DNA from: Brumimicrobium sp051745635
GTDB taxonomy: Bacteria; Bacteroidota; Bacteroidia; Flavobacteriales_D; Crocinitomicaceae
Length of the DNA: 64,000 bases
Direction: 5' to 3'
Assembly (NCBI GenBank): GCA_051745635.1
Contig: JBNJEH010000006.1
Span: forward strand, 10,543 to 74,542
Shown: piece by piece, positions 36,870 to 45,556 of the stretch
Numbering within the stretch: the first letter of the stretch is position 1
Layout of the letters: every line of letters starts with the position of its first letter
The notes under the pieces: model-generated
What the model saw: the letters and a program-made list of their open reading frames with translations, nothing else
Told to the model about the DNA's origin: nothing
Database searches by the model: none
Program-made: the position numbers and the translations under genes

Positions 36870-37191
36870 AGGCTTTACCACAAATTTAATGGGTAGTATA
36901 AAGCGAATAATTATATTACAGGGAAGGACAATTATGAAAGGCACCTATCTATAGCCGCGGATTCTATAGCCACGGGTTCTATAGCCACGGGTTCTATAGC
37001 CACGGGTTTCAACCCGTGGCTATAGAAGATTATGAAGAGATACTTTTTGGCGCATGTTTTTGTGGTTCCTGAGCTTTCAAATTTAATTATTTGAAAAATG
37101 TCGAAGGACAAAAACCGTGACAAAAAACCGCTCAGGGAATATTTTGAATGCTTTTGCGCTGTCCTTACCCACTAAATTCGAGGTAGAACCT
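36870..37191. mobile_element. Small non-coding element with 26-bp terminal inverted repeats (MITE or IS remnant)
   Basis: The left end (36870-36895, AGGCTTTACCACAAATTT...) and the right end (37166-37191) are inverted copies matching at about 21 of 26 positions. The 322-bp interior has no coding frame and carries a 15-bp tandem/inverted repeat block at 36948-37026. A second copy of the left end with about 60 bases of similarity is at 55033-55092. No transposase is present here, so it is non-autonomous or degraded. The family is not identified. Confidence 0.5.
36948..37026. repeat. Four 15-bp tandem units plus one inverted unit (TCTATAGCCACGGGT)
   Basis: TCTATAGCCGCGGAT is followed by three TCTATAGCCACGGGT units and then the inverted copy ACCCGTGGCTATAGA. 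The last direct and the inverted unit form a near-perfect 34-base palindrome. This is a REP-like extragenic repeat inside the element at 36870-37191. Confidence 0.75.
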
Positions 37192-37328
37192 TTTTTTTAT
37201 AAGAACTCAAAGATGGAGTAACAAATAGAAGTGGATCCTAACCACCATCAATGACAGCATAAGCGAACGCAACCACCTGAACTTGTTTCAACGTGATATT
37301 TGTTACAGACCGAAGGAAATTCTGTACT

Positions 37329-37336
37329 TATATTTG
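37329..37336 (+). promoter_or_regulatory. -7 promoter element of the M28 peptidase gene
   Basis: TATATTTG, an exact TAnnTTTG match, ends only eight bases before the ATG at 37345. If used, the transcript would have almost no leader. TTTG at 37299-37302 is 26 bases upstream, a little far for a -33 element. Confidence 0.4.
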
Positions 37337-37344
37337 TAACATAT

Positions 37345-38556
37345 ATGACAAATCATACTCTCATATCGCTATTCCTTTTCATATCGAGCCTGGCAAGTTC
37401 ACAAGTTGAATCTTCCACTCTATTCCTTAAAGAACAGGTTCAATACCTAGCATCACCTACCATGAAAGGACGCAAAGCGGGCACTAAAGCTGCCGAAAAA
37501 GCAGCGCATTATATAGCCGATAAACTGAAAGAATTTCAAATTGAACCGCTGGAAGACGAATATTTGCAATCATTTAGATTTGAAGATATAGCTGATTCTA
37601 TTGAAAGTATAAAGATGGCCGAAGGGAAGAACGTAACAGGTTTTATAAACAATGATCGGGGGAAAACCATAGTTATTGGAGCCCATTACGATCACCTCGG
37701 CACGGGAGCTCACATCAACAGTCGTTCAACCGCAAACACCCCGCTTCACTATGGAGCTGATGATAATGCGAGTGGTGTTGCTTCTGCTTTGTTACTGGGC
37801 AAAAAGTTGGCCAAAAACGGCATTCGGGAGTCCTTCAACTTTATCTTTGTTTTCTTTTCTGCTGAAGAAATTGGCTTGTTAGGATCAAAAGCCTGGTTAG
37901 AACAATATGGCGACCAAAAGAACATGGAAGCTATGATCAACCTGGATATGGTCGGCAGAATGAAGGGGCAAAAACTTCAACTATTTGGTGTCGGCAGTTC
38001 TCCTGACTGGAATCATGTTACAGATCAACTCTCATCAAATTTTAATGTCCAAATCGATAGTTCCGGTATTGGACCAAGTGATCATGCCAGTTTCTATCTC
38101 GATTCAATCCCTGCCATACACCTATTTACAGGGCAACACGAAGACTATCACAAAGCAAGTGATATTGCAGAAAAGATTAATTATTCCGGTATGTATAAGC
38201 TGACGGAATTTCTCTATGCATCGTTGATCATCATCCCTGAAGACCTCAACTTTGCTTTTTCAGCGACAAAAAATAAGCAAAAACAGAAAAGGTCTTCACT
38301 CAACGTCACAATGGGAATTATGCCGAGTTATACAAATAATGAAAATGGGTTAAAAATTGATGCCGTCATACCCGGAAACGCAGCCGACCAAGCCCAAATT
38401 ATTAAGGAAGACATCATTATTGCAATCGACGATCAACAAATCAAAGATATTTATGACTATATGGAGGTGCTTTCCCAATATAACCAAGGGGATAGCGCTA
38501 AAGTGAAGATTTCACGAGAGAATAATACAAAAACGGTTACAATTTACTTTAAATAA
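37345..38556 (+). CDS. M28 family aminopeptidase with C-terminal PDZ domain
   Basis: A 403-residue exported zinc peptidase with a signal peptide ending SSLASSQ. The M28 domain has the metal ligands in IGAHYDHLG, GADDNASGVASAL, FSAEEIGLLGSKAW, INLDMVGRM and HEDYHKASD. The last 90 residues are a PDZ domain (GLKIDAVIPGNAADQAQI, DIIIAIDDQQIKDIYD), which may direct substrates. The frame is open to an ATG at 37300, but the ATG at 37345 gives the signal peptide. It is six bases before the kelch-like gene, so the two may be co-transcribed. Confidence 0.9.
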   Translation: MTNHTLISLFLFISSLASSQVESSTLFLKEQVQYLASPTMKGRKAGTKAAEKAAHYIADKLKEFQIEPLEDEYLQSFRFEDIADSIESIKMAEGKNVTGFINNDRGKTIVIGAHYDHLGTGAHINSRSTANTPLHYGADDNASGVASALLLGKKLAKNGIRESFNFIFVFFSAEEIGLLGSKAWLEQYGDQKNMEAMINLDMVGRMKGQKLQLFGVGSSPDWNHVTDQLSSNFNVQIDSSGIGPSDHASFYLDSIPAIHLFTGQHEDYHKASDIAEKINYSGMYKLTEFLYASLIIIPEDLNFAFSATKNKQKQKRSSLNVTMGIMPSYTNNENGLKIDAVIPGNAADQAQIIKEDIIIAIDDQQIKDIYDYMEVLSQYNQGDSAKVKISRENNTKTVTIYFK

Positions 38557-38562
38557 TTCAAC

Positions 38563-40170
38563 ATGAAAAAACTATTCATATTCTTGCTATTAGCGATCGG
38601 CGCAAATGTAGCTGCTCAAGACTCATTTCAATATCACGTAGAACTCGAACCGGTAACGATACCCAACATGCCCGGCATTCACTCTTATGCAAAAGCACAA
38701 CACAATGGCAAGTGGCTAATCATCGGAGGAAGACGCGATGGATTGCACGCCCGACAACCCTTTAACGCTTTTCCTGAAAACCAAAATAACACTGAAATTT
38801 TCGTTGTTGACATTGCTAGTGAACAGTACTGGTCGACCAGCATCGATGTACTTCCAACAACCCTGGAGGAGCAGATGCAATCGACAAATATGAACTTTGC
38901 ACAACGTGGTGATACACTTTATTTCACTGGTGGATATGGCTACTCAGCTACCCAGCAGAGTCATATTACCCACCCCTTCCTCACAACAATTGATGTTCCC
39001 AATTTGATGGACGCTGTGATCAATGGTAACGATATCAGTCCTTATTTTAAACAGGTTGAAGATGCGATATTTGCCGTCACAGGAGGACATCTCGATGCTT
39101 TGGGTGATACACTTTACCTTGTTGGTGGCCATCGATTCGACGGAGCGTATAACCCGATGGGGAACAATACCTACACGCAGTCTTATGTGAACGGTATTCG
39201 AAAATTTACAGTGGATAATTCTGGCTCACAACCGACTTTTGGAAACTATTCAGAAATTATCGATCCCGTGCATCTGCGTCGTCGCGATTACAACCTGGTA
39301 CCGCAAATATTCCCAGACGGCAGCGAAGGTTTTATGATTTCCTCAGGCGTTTTCCAACAAAATGCAAACTTGCCATTTCTCTATCCTGTGGATATTGATA
39401 AAAATGGATATTATCCCAATACCAGTTTTAACCAGTACCTCAGTAATTATCATAGTCCAAGACTTGCACTGCACCATGCCGACAGTAACGAAATGCACGC
39501 ACTATTTTTTGGAGGAATGAGCCAATATTATTACGAAAACGGAAGCCTTATCGAAGACACAGATGTTCCGTTTGTAAAAACAATCAGCCGCGTGACGCGC
39601 TATTCTGATGGCACGATGGTAGAATACCAAAATCCAACGGAAATGCCTGGCCTGAAAGGTGCGAGTGCAGAGTTCTTTACAAATCCCGATCTTCCACAAA
39701 ATGATCATGAAGTGATCCACCTGGAGCAAATCGTTAATGACACCATCGTTGCCGGTTATATTGTAGGTGGTATCACAAGCCCGACGTTAAATCCGTTCTC
39801 CAATAATAATACCGGTGTTACAGAGGCGGATCCGACCATATATCGGGTAAAATTAATCTACGATGAATCACTGCAATTGGATCAAATTGATGGCAAAAAT
39901 CCCTACGATTTTAATGTATTCCCTAATCCTGCAAATGATAACATCAGCTTAGATTTTAACCTGGACAATCCCGCACAGGTCGACTATTTTATTACAAATG
40001 TTGCCGGTGAAATTGTCGCAAAAGGAAAAATTGAAAAGACCAATGCCGGAGAAAATTCGCATTCGATCAATCTTAACGATATCGCCGCTCAACCATTGAC
40101 GGTGACACTCATTATTGATCATCGCTATTATTTAACGAAGCAAATTATCAAAGTGGGCACAAAAAATTAA
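38563..40170 (+). CDS. Kelch-like beta-propeller protein with T9SS type A sorting domain
   Basis: A 535-residue exported protein with a signal peptide ending NVAAQ. Kelch-like blades are suggested by repeated Gly-Gly strands: KWLIIGGRRDGLH, DTLYFTGGYGY, DTLYLVGGHRFDG, ALFFGGMSQY and AGYIVGGITSP. The C-terminal 80 residues are a type A Por secretion tail (FNVFPNPANDNISLDF), so the protein is probably exported by T9SS and attached to the surface or released. No catalytic residues are recognisable. Confidence 0.85.
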   Translation: MKKLFIFLLLAIGANVAAQDSFQYHVELEPVTIPNMPGIHSYAKAQHNGKWLIIGGRRDGLHARQPFNAFPENQNNTEIFVVDIASEQYWSTSIDVLPTTLEEQMQSTNMNFAQRGDTLYFTGGYGYSATQQSHITHPFLTTIDVPNLMDAVINGNDISPYFKQVEDAIFAVTGGHLDALGDTLYLVGGHRFDGAYNPMGNNTYTQSYVNGIRKFTVDNSGSQPTFGNYSEIIDPVHLRRRDYNLVPQIFPDGSEGFMISSGVFQQNANLPFLYPVDIDKNGYYPNTSFNQYLSNYHSPRLALHHADSNEMHALFFGGMSQYYYENGSLIEDTDVPFVKTISRVTRYSDGTMVEYQNPTEMPGLKGASAEFFTNPDLPQNDHEVIHLEQIVNDTIVAGYIVGGITSPTLNPFSNNNTGVTEADPTIYRVKLIYDESLQLDQIDGKNPYDFNVFPNPANDNISLDFNLDNPAQVDYFITNVAGEIVAKGKIEKTNAGENSHSINLNDIAAQPLTVTLIIDHRYYLTKQIIKVGTKN

Positions 40171-40351
40171 ATGCTAGCAAAAAATTCAAACAGCAACAAA
40201 CCAACGGCGAACAATAAAAAAAGAAGTAGCTAAAGACCAGGCAACACCGTCGTAAAAGATTTAATGGCAAAATACGGAGGAGAAGAACTATTGTCAAGAA
40301 CTAAAGATAAGATATAGCATCCTCTACCCAGATCCAGAACCGATGCTTTGG

Positions 40352-40372
40352 ATTGAGGACTAAGAACTGAGG
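40352..40372 (+). repeat. Short 7-bp repeat block (ATTGAGG ACTAAGA ACTGAGG)
   Basis: Three consecutive heptamers of the form ACTNAGR followed by degraded copies, in the spacer between the kelch-like and ABC-F genes. Immediately after it lies GTTGAGCTTGTCGAAAC, a short palindrome-type sequence. It has the same 7-bp period as the large arrays at 47-60 kb but a different unit. Confidence 0.45.
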
Positions 40373-40432
40373 CTGAGGGTTGAGAGGATTGTTGAGCTTG
40401 TCGAAACAGAAGCCCGATACCCCGTTCTACAC

Positions 40433-42307
40433 TCAAACAAACTCCGCCAGATACATCCAGCGCTCCGATTTCTCATCAATCAATCCAACAACTTCAGAAA
40501 GTCTTTTACTGGCCGCATTGAGTTGCTCAGAAGAACTATCATTCTTCGATAACAGTGCCGTGAGTTCTTCTTTTTCCGTTTCGAGTTGTACAATTTCCTC
40601 ATCCAGCGACTCGAATTCCTGTTGCTCTTTAAAATTGAGTTTTTTCTTCTTTTCTGGTGCTGGAGCTGCCGTTTTCTCTTCTTTCTTGTCAGCGGCCACT
40701 GCGCGTTTTTCTGCTAATCGTTCCTGGTGTAAATCTTTCTGTAATTGCCGATAAGCAGTATAATTCCCGGTGATGTCTTTGATGTCGCCATTCCCTTCAA
40801 AAACAAAGATGTGATCCACCATTTTATCCATAAAATAGCGGTCGTGCGATACGACAATCAGACAGCCCTGAAAATTGCGCAGATAATCCTCGAGCACGCT
40901 TAATACGAAAATATCCAAATCATTGGTGGGCTCATCCAAAATGAGAAAGTTAGGATTCGACATCAGCACCTTCATTAACTTCAAACGTCGCTTCTCGCCC
41001 CCACTCAGTTTGTAAACATAGTTGTAATGCATGCTGCGCGGGAATAAAAACTGCTCCAAAAACTGAGCTGCCGACATCTCACGCCCTTTCTCGAGCGGTA
41101 TAAATTCAGCAACGTCGCGGATGACATCGATGACCTTCATATTTTCGTCCACGTGGATATTCTGCTGCGAATAATAACCAAAAACGACCGTTTCACCGAT
41201 AACGATTTTACCGCGATCCGGCTTTTCCTCACCCATGATCATCTTTAGCAACGTCGATTTCCCGGCGCCGTTCGGACCGACAATCCCCAACCTTTCTTTT
41301 CGCTTAAACGTATAGTCGAGTTGATTGACAATCGGCTTATCCGGATACGATTTTTGTATATTGTGCAGCTCTAAAATCTTCGTTCCCAGCCGCTCCATTT
41401 TGGTCGGGATATCCAGGGAATCTTTCTGTAAATTTTTTTGCGCTACCTTTTTAGTCGATTTAAAATTCTCTATCCTCGCCTTTTGCTTTGTTCCGCGCGC
41501 CTTGGGCTGTCGACGTATCCACTGAAGTTCTTTTTTGAATTGCCTTCTCGCCTTTCCGACAGTTGTCGCTTCGTGTTCTTCGCGCTCTGCTTTTTTCTCT
41601 AAATAATAAGAAAAATTGCCTTTGTACTTAAAGAGTTCTGCATCTTCGAGTTCATAAATCACATCGGTGATTACCTCCAGGAAATAGCGATCGTGAGTCA
41701 CCATCAACAAGGTCGATTTCGAAGTGGATAAATACCGCTCCAGCCATTCAATCATGTCCAGATCTAAATGATTGGTCGGCTCATCCAATATGAGAAAATC
41801 CGGCGAGGCAATTAACACTTTTGCCAGAGCGACCCGCTTGCGTTGTCCCCCTGAAAGTTTATCGATAGCCTTACTCGAATCTTCGAGTTTTAATTCGGTC
41901 AAAATTTGCTCAATCGTACTGTCCAGGTCCCAGGCATCCATCTCGGACACCTCCTCGAACAAAGCGGCCATTTTTTCTTCATCGTTCGCTTCAACGGCTT
42001 TGGAATAGGCTTTAAAAACATTCAGCCGCGGCAAATCATGATTGAGGACTTCCTGGTAAATTGTATTGTTCGGATCCAGTTCATCCGCTTGCTGCAAGTA
42101 TCCGATTGAAATATCATTGCGAAAAACAATGCGACCGGCATCATAAGGCTCTTTCCCCATTAAACAGCGGAGTAACGTCGACTTCCCACTGCCGTTCTTA
42201 GCAACGAGCGCCACTTTCTGCCCCTGATCAATACCAAAGGTTAAATCTTCAAAAATAAGGCGGTCACCATACGACTTGGTGAGTTGTTCTACTGATAAAA
42301 AGTTCAT
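40433..42307 (-). CDS. ABC-F family ATPase (Uup-like)
   Basis: A 624-residue soluble protein with two ABC ATPase domains and no membrane segment. The first has KNGSGKSTLLR (about 37-47), LSGGQRKRVALAKVL and FLILDEPTNHLD. The second has GPNGAGKSTLLK, KLSGGEKRRLKLMKVL and LILDEPTNDLD. The linker carries the basic segment RRQPKARGTKQKAR. The C-terminal 90 residues are a Lys/Glu/Ala coiled coil as in Uup. ABC-F proteins act on ribosomes or branched DNA; the exact role of this one is not readable. It is two bases from the DUF4293 gene. Confidence 0.9.
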   Translation of the reverse strand: MNFLSVEQLTKSYGDRLIFEDLTFGIDQGQKVALVAKNGSGKSTLLRCLMGKEPYDAGRIVFRNDISIGYLQQADELDPNNTIYQEVLNHDLPRLNVFKAYSKAVEANDEEKMAALFEEVSEMDAWDLDSTIEQILTELKLEDSSKAIDKLSGGQRKRVALAKVLIASPDFLILDEPTNHLDLDMIEWLERYLSTSKSTLLMVTHDRYFLEVITDVIYELEDAELFKYKGNFSYYLEKKAEREEHEATTVGKARRQFKKELQWIRRQPKARGTKQKARIENFKSTKKVAQKNLQKDSLDIPTKMERLGTKILELHNIQKSYPDKPIVNQLDYTFKRKERLGIVGPNGAGKSTLLKMIMGEEKPDRGKIVIGETVVFGYYSQQNIHVDENMKVIDVIRDVAEFIPLEKGREMSAAQFLEQFLFPRSMHYNYVYKLSGGEKRRLKLMKVLMSNPNFLILDEPTNDLDIFVLSVLEDYLRNFQGCLIVVSHDRYFMDKMVDHIFVFEGNGDIKDITGNYTAYRQLQKDLHQERLAEKRAVAADKKEEKTAAPAPEKKKKLNFKEQQEFESLDEEIVQLETEKEELTALLSKNDSSSEQLNAASKRLSEVVGLIDEKSERWMYLAEFV

Positions 42308-42308
42308 A

Positions 42309-42884
42309 TTAGCGAATGCGGTCTATGGATTTAATTAATTTGATATCGCGACGAATACCAATGTTTGCCAGAAAAGAGAATGCGGTTGCAATGACGATGC
42401 AGTAAAAACCAAAACCGAGTTGATGACTCACCGTGTATGAATCGCCGAGATCTGCTGTTTCCTGCCTCAACAGATAGTATAATACGAGCATAGTGCCAAA
42501 TCCGAGAAAATTCAACACAAATAACAACCGCCCGAGTCGCAATTGCCGCTTTAGCTTTTTATAACTCAATACCGTTGCTGCCGTCAAAATACACATGAGG
42601 ATCGTAATTGAAAAGAACGGGAAATAAAATGTCGGAATTCCTTTCATATCTGCTTCGGGAACCGCTATTTGTTCAGTAGTCGACTTAATATACTCCGCTG
42701 ACACATCAGAAATATTGCCTTCGATCAATAAATCGCGCTGAACACCATAAACATTCGCATGCGTCGTCAGGGAAAACGCCTCCGGTTTCGCAACGTTGGA
42801 AACAAAGACATCCGTACCGATTGTCAGAATAATGAGTGCGATGAACACCAAAATCAAATAGAGGTTTTGAACACGCTGAATCAT
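42309..42884 (-). CDS. DUF4293 membrane protein
   Basis: A 191-residue protein with four hydrophobic helices and the family opening MIQRVQNLYLILVF. Spacing between helices 1 and 2 is filled by a charged extracytoplasmic loop. DUF4293 is confined to Bacteroidota and is commonly found beside rho, as here (rho is divergent, 220 bases away). Function is unknown. The frame extends upstream to 42935, but the promoter -7 element at 42900 and family alignment favour the ATG at 42884. Confidence 0.88.
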   Translation of the reverse strand: MIQRVQNLYLILVFIALIILTIGTDVFVSNVAKPEAFSLTTHANVYGVQRDLLIEGNISDVSAEYIKSTTEQIAVPEADMKGIPTFYFPFFSITILMCILTAATVLSYKKLKRQLRLGRLLFVLNFLGFGTMLVLYYLLRQETADLGDSYTVSHQLGFGFYCIVIATAFSFLANIGIRRDIKLIKSIDRIR

Positions 42885-42899
42885 AAATTTAATTTTTGA

Positions 42900-42932
42900 C
42901 AAAGATAGTAATCTTTCATCGGTGAATTTCAA
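42900..42932 (-). promoter_or_regulatory. Promoter of the DUF4293 gene
   Basis: On the minus strand TTGA (42929-42932), 21 bases, TATCTTTG (42900-42907). This matches the Bacteroidota consensus at -7 exactly and would initiate about 10 bases before the ATG. Confidence 0.5.
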
Positions 42933-43103
42933 CAAAAACGGGAATAAACTGCAGTGCAGTATGAATCGTCAAAAAAATATTTCCAAAACCTTCTTTCATT
43001 TATAGAATATTCGTATTATTGCATCGTCGCACATTCATGTGACGTTCTCAAGATATTTGAACAATCGAATTATTATTATTTCTTATCTTATTATTTCAGG
43101 TAA

Positions 43104-44786
43104 ATGAACAAAGAAGATTTAGCAGGAAAAAAACTTCCTGAATTACGAGTAATCGCGAAAACAATCGGTTTGAAACGCGTTGAAAAATACCGCAAAGCCG
43201 AGTTGATAGACATCATCGCAAACGATGGTGATGACAAAAAACAGGAATCTTCCAAAAAGGAAGAACCCGCTCGATCAACCCAGAAAAGCAAATCCTCCGA
43301 CACAAAACAATCGGAAAAAAGCGACGATGCCGGCAAAACGACAAAGCGTCAGCGCGCCCGTAAATCGGAAGAAAAAGGAACCAACCTGTTCAGCGGTGAA
43401 GAGGCACAACGCCAGCGGTCAGAAAGTTCGCACCCCAAAGATCAGAAAAAGGATAAAAATTACGATCAATCAGCATCGCGCAGCTCGAAGTTCGATCCGC
43501 GCGACAAAAAACAACCGAAAGGTGGTCAGCACCCGGGCAATGATCGAAAACGCCACAATAAAGGTAAAAACAACGGACACAATAACGGGAATAATAACGG
43601 AAATGTAGATCCAAACGATCCCAACTATACTTCGCGCGAAAAGCTTGAAGAGGTAAAGAAATACGATTTGTCGGGTATCGTTGCAGCGGAAGGTGTATTG
43701 GACCTCATGCAGGATGGCTACGGTTTTTTACGTTCGTCTGATTATAACTACTTACCTTCTCCGGATGATATTTATGTTTCGCACAGTCAAATTAAGTTGT
43801 TTGGCCTTAAAACAGGTGATACCGTTTACGGAACAATCCGTCCTCCGAGAGAAGGAGAAAAGTACTTCCCGCTCGTCAGAGTGGATTCTATTAATGGCCG
43901 TGAGCCTTCTTTCATCAGAGATCGCGTGCCTTTTCAATATTTGACACCACTTTTTCCTGACGAAAAATTCAAGATTACAGGTCATCGACAGGAAAGCATG
44001 TCGACCCGGATTATGGATCTCTTTGCCCCTATCGGTAAAGGACAACGCGGTATGATCGTGGCACAGCCCAAAACGGGTAAAACGGTATTGCTCAAAGATG
44101 TAGCCAATTCCATTGCTTCCAATCATCCCGAGACGTATTTGATTATATTGCTCATCGACGAACGCCCGGAAGAGGTGACGGACATGGCAAGAAGTGTCAA
44201 CGCCGAAGTAATTGCCTCTACGTTTGACGAACCGGCAGAAAGACACGTAAAAGTGGCGAATATGGTGCTCGAAAAGGCCAAGCGAATGGTCGAGTGTGGT
44301 CACGATGTGTGTATATTACTGGACTCAATTACCCGTCTGGCACGGGCTTACAACACGGTTTCTCCGGCATCTGGAAAAGTATTGTCTGGTGGTGTGGATG
44401 CCAATGCTCTGCAACGTCCGAAACGTTTCTTCGGGGCTGCGCGTAAGATTGAGAATGGAGGTTCACTTTCTATCCTGGCTACGGCACTCACCGACACGGG
44501 ATCAAAAATGGACGAAGTCATCTTCGAAGAATTTAAAGGTACGGGTAACATGGAATTGCAGTTGGACAGAAAAATTGCCAACAGAAGAATTTACCCCGCA
44601 ATCGATATTTTGTCGTCCGGAACGCGACGGGAAGATCTACTCATGGACAAAGACGTCCTTCAACGCGTGTGGCTGCTGCGCAAACACATTGCAGATATGA
44701 ATCCAATCGAAACGATGGAATTCATGAAATCACACATGGAGAAAACGATGTCAAATGAGGAGTTCTTAGTCTCCATGAACGGATAA
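43104..44786 (+). CDS. rho: Transcription termination factor Rho
   Basis: A 560-residue hexameric RNA helicase that ends transcription. The Rho_N helical domain is at 1-40. A long disordered insert rich in Lys, Arg, Gln, Ser and Asn (about 42-180, ending in an Asn/Gly stretch) precedes the RNA-binding OB fold (LDLMQDGYGFLRSSDYNYL). The RecA-type ATPase core has the P-loop QPKTGKTVLL (Lys326), Walker B LIILLIDERPEEV, and the late GTGNMELQLDRKIANRRIYPAID. Such inserts are known in Rho of several bacteria, including Bacteroides. The gene is divergent from DUF4293 and three bases before DUF4199. Confidence 0.95.
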   Translation: MNKEDLAGKKLPELRVIAKTIGLKRVEKYRKAELIDIIANDGDDKKQESSKKEEPARSTQKSKSSDTKQSEKSDDAGKTTKRQRARKSEEKGTNLFSGEEAQRQRSESSHPKDQKKDKNYDQSASRSSKFDPRDKKQPKGGQHPGNDRKRHNKGKNNGHNNGNNNGNVDPNDPNYTSREKLEEVKKYDLSGIVAAEGVLDLMQDGYGFLRSSDYNYLPSPDDIYVSHSQIKLFGLKTGDTVYGTIRPPREGEKYFPLVRVDSINGREPSFIRDRVPFQYLTPLFPDEKFKITGHRQESMSTRIMDLFAPIGKGQRGMIVAQPKTGKTVLLKDVANSIASNHPETYLIILLIDERPEEVTDMARSVNAEVIASTFDEPAERHVKVANMVLEKAKRMVECGHDVCILLDSITRLARAYNTVSPASGKVLSGGVDANALQRPKRFFGAARKIENGGSLSILATALTDTGSKMDEVIFEEFKGTGNMELQLDRKIANRRIYPAIDILSSGTRREDLLMDKDVLQRVWLLRKHIADMNPIETMEFMKSHMEKTMSNEEFLVSMNG

Positions 44787-44789
44787 ATT

Positions 44790-45356
44790 ATGCGACCAGC
44801 ACTAAAGGCAGCTTTGTTATTTGCCGCTACGTGGATAATAATAAAGCTGCTGTTTTTCGCTTTTGGTATTTTTCAGGGCGATATCTTCGTTCCCGGATTG
44901 TTGAATAACCTCCTTTTGCTCGCTGCAATCACTGTGGGATTGTATCTCGAAAAGAAAAAAGAAGGTTTCGGTCAGGGCACTGCTCTTTCAGACATTAAAC
45001 AAGGTATGATCGCAGGTGCTCCGTACACACTCATCGTATCCGTATTCATGTTTTTCTTCTACAGCGACATTAATCCCGATTTTGTAGAAAATAGAATTGA
45101 CGAACGCATGGATTTGATCTACAACGAAATGCAGCGCGAATCATACGTGGACTCACTCAAAATTCAAAATCAAGATTTTAAAGTCCTTGAAAAAGAAGAA
45201 ATTTACCGCTCTATCAAGAAAGACACCGAAAGTGCACTCTCCGCAAAGAGTTTGCTCGTTTTCTCCCTGCTCGGACTGCTCGTACTAAGCCTCACTTATG
45301 TCATTTTTGTAACAATAATTTTTCGGAAGATTTTGTTGCGCGATTATTATAAATAA
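44790..45356 (+). CDS. DUF4199 membrane protein
   Basis: A 188-residue membrane protein with about four helices: two at the N-terminus, one near residue 85 and one at the C-terminus (SLLGLLVLSLTYVIFVTIIF). The middle is a charged extracytoplasmic segment. Family markers are the SDIKQGMIAGAPYTLI stretch and the late YVIFVTIIFRK. DUF4199 is a Bacteroidota family of unknown function. It follows rho by three bases and is probably co-transcribed with it. Confidence 0.85.
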   Translation: MRPALKAALLFAATWIIIKLLFFAFGIFQGDIFVPGLLNNLLLLAAITVGLYLEKKKEGFGQGTALSDIKQGMIAGAPYTLIVSVFMFFFYSDINPDFVENRIDERMDLIYNEMQRESYVDSLKIQNQDFKVLEKEEIYRSIKKDTESALSAKSLLVFSLLGLLVLSLTYVIFVTIIFRKILLRDYYK

Positions 45357-45500
45357 CTTTCTGATAGGATTAACATTTTAGAAATCTAATGGTTAAAGCC
45401 TGTTACAACCCATGTTTTTTGATGTCTCCAGCTGTAGACTTCGTAAAAAATCAAAAAATATGTCTTTTAAAAGACTATTATAGGGGGGTTGTTGGATTTT

Positions 45501-45519
45501 ATTCAACCAATCGTTGAAT
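45501..45519. promoter_or_regulatory. Short inverted repeat upstream of the first fasciclin gene
   Basis: ATTCAAC (45501-45507) and GTTGAAT (45513-45519) are exact inverted repeats 37 bases before the start codon. It could be an operator or a leader hairpin. No further support is available. Confidence 0.3.
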
Positions 45520-45556
45520 AGTTCGTTTCATAGGTGAATCTTAAAAATTAAATAGA

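Noticed and set aside
36932..37123. Minus-strand open frame of 63 codons
   Set aside because: It consists largely of the TCTATAGCCACGGGT repeat read as protein and lies within a mobile-type element.
40171..40432. Possible small RNA or tRNA between the kelch-like and ABC-F genes
   Set aside because: No cloverleaf, no conserved T-loop sequence and no clear promoter-terminator pair; only short repeats were seen.
43752..44303. Minus-strand open frame of 183 codons inside rho
   Set aside because: It is a shadow of the highly conserved rho coding sequence.
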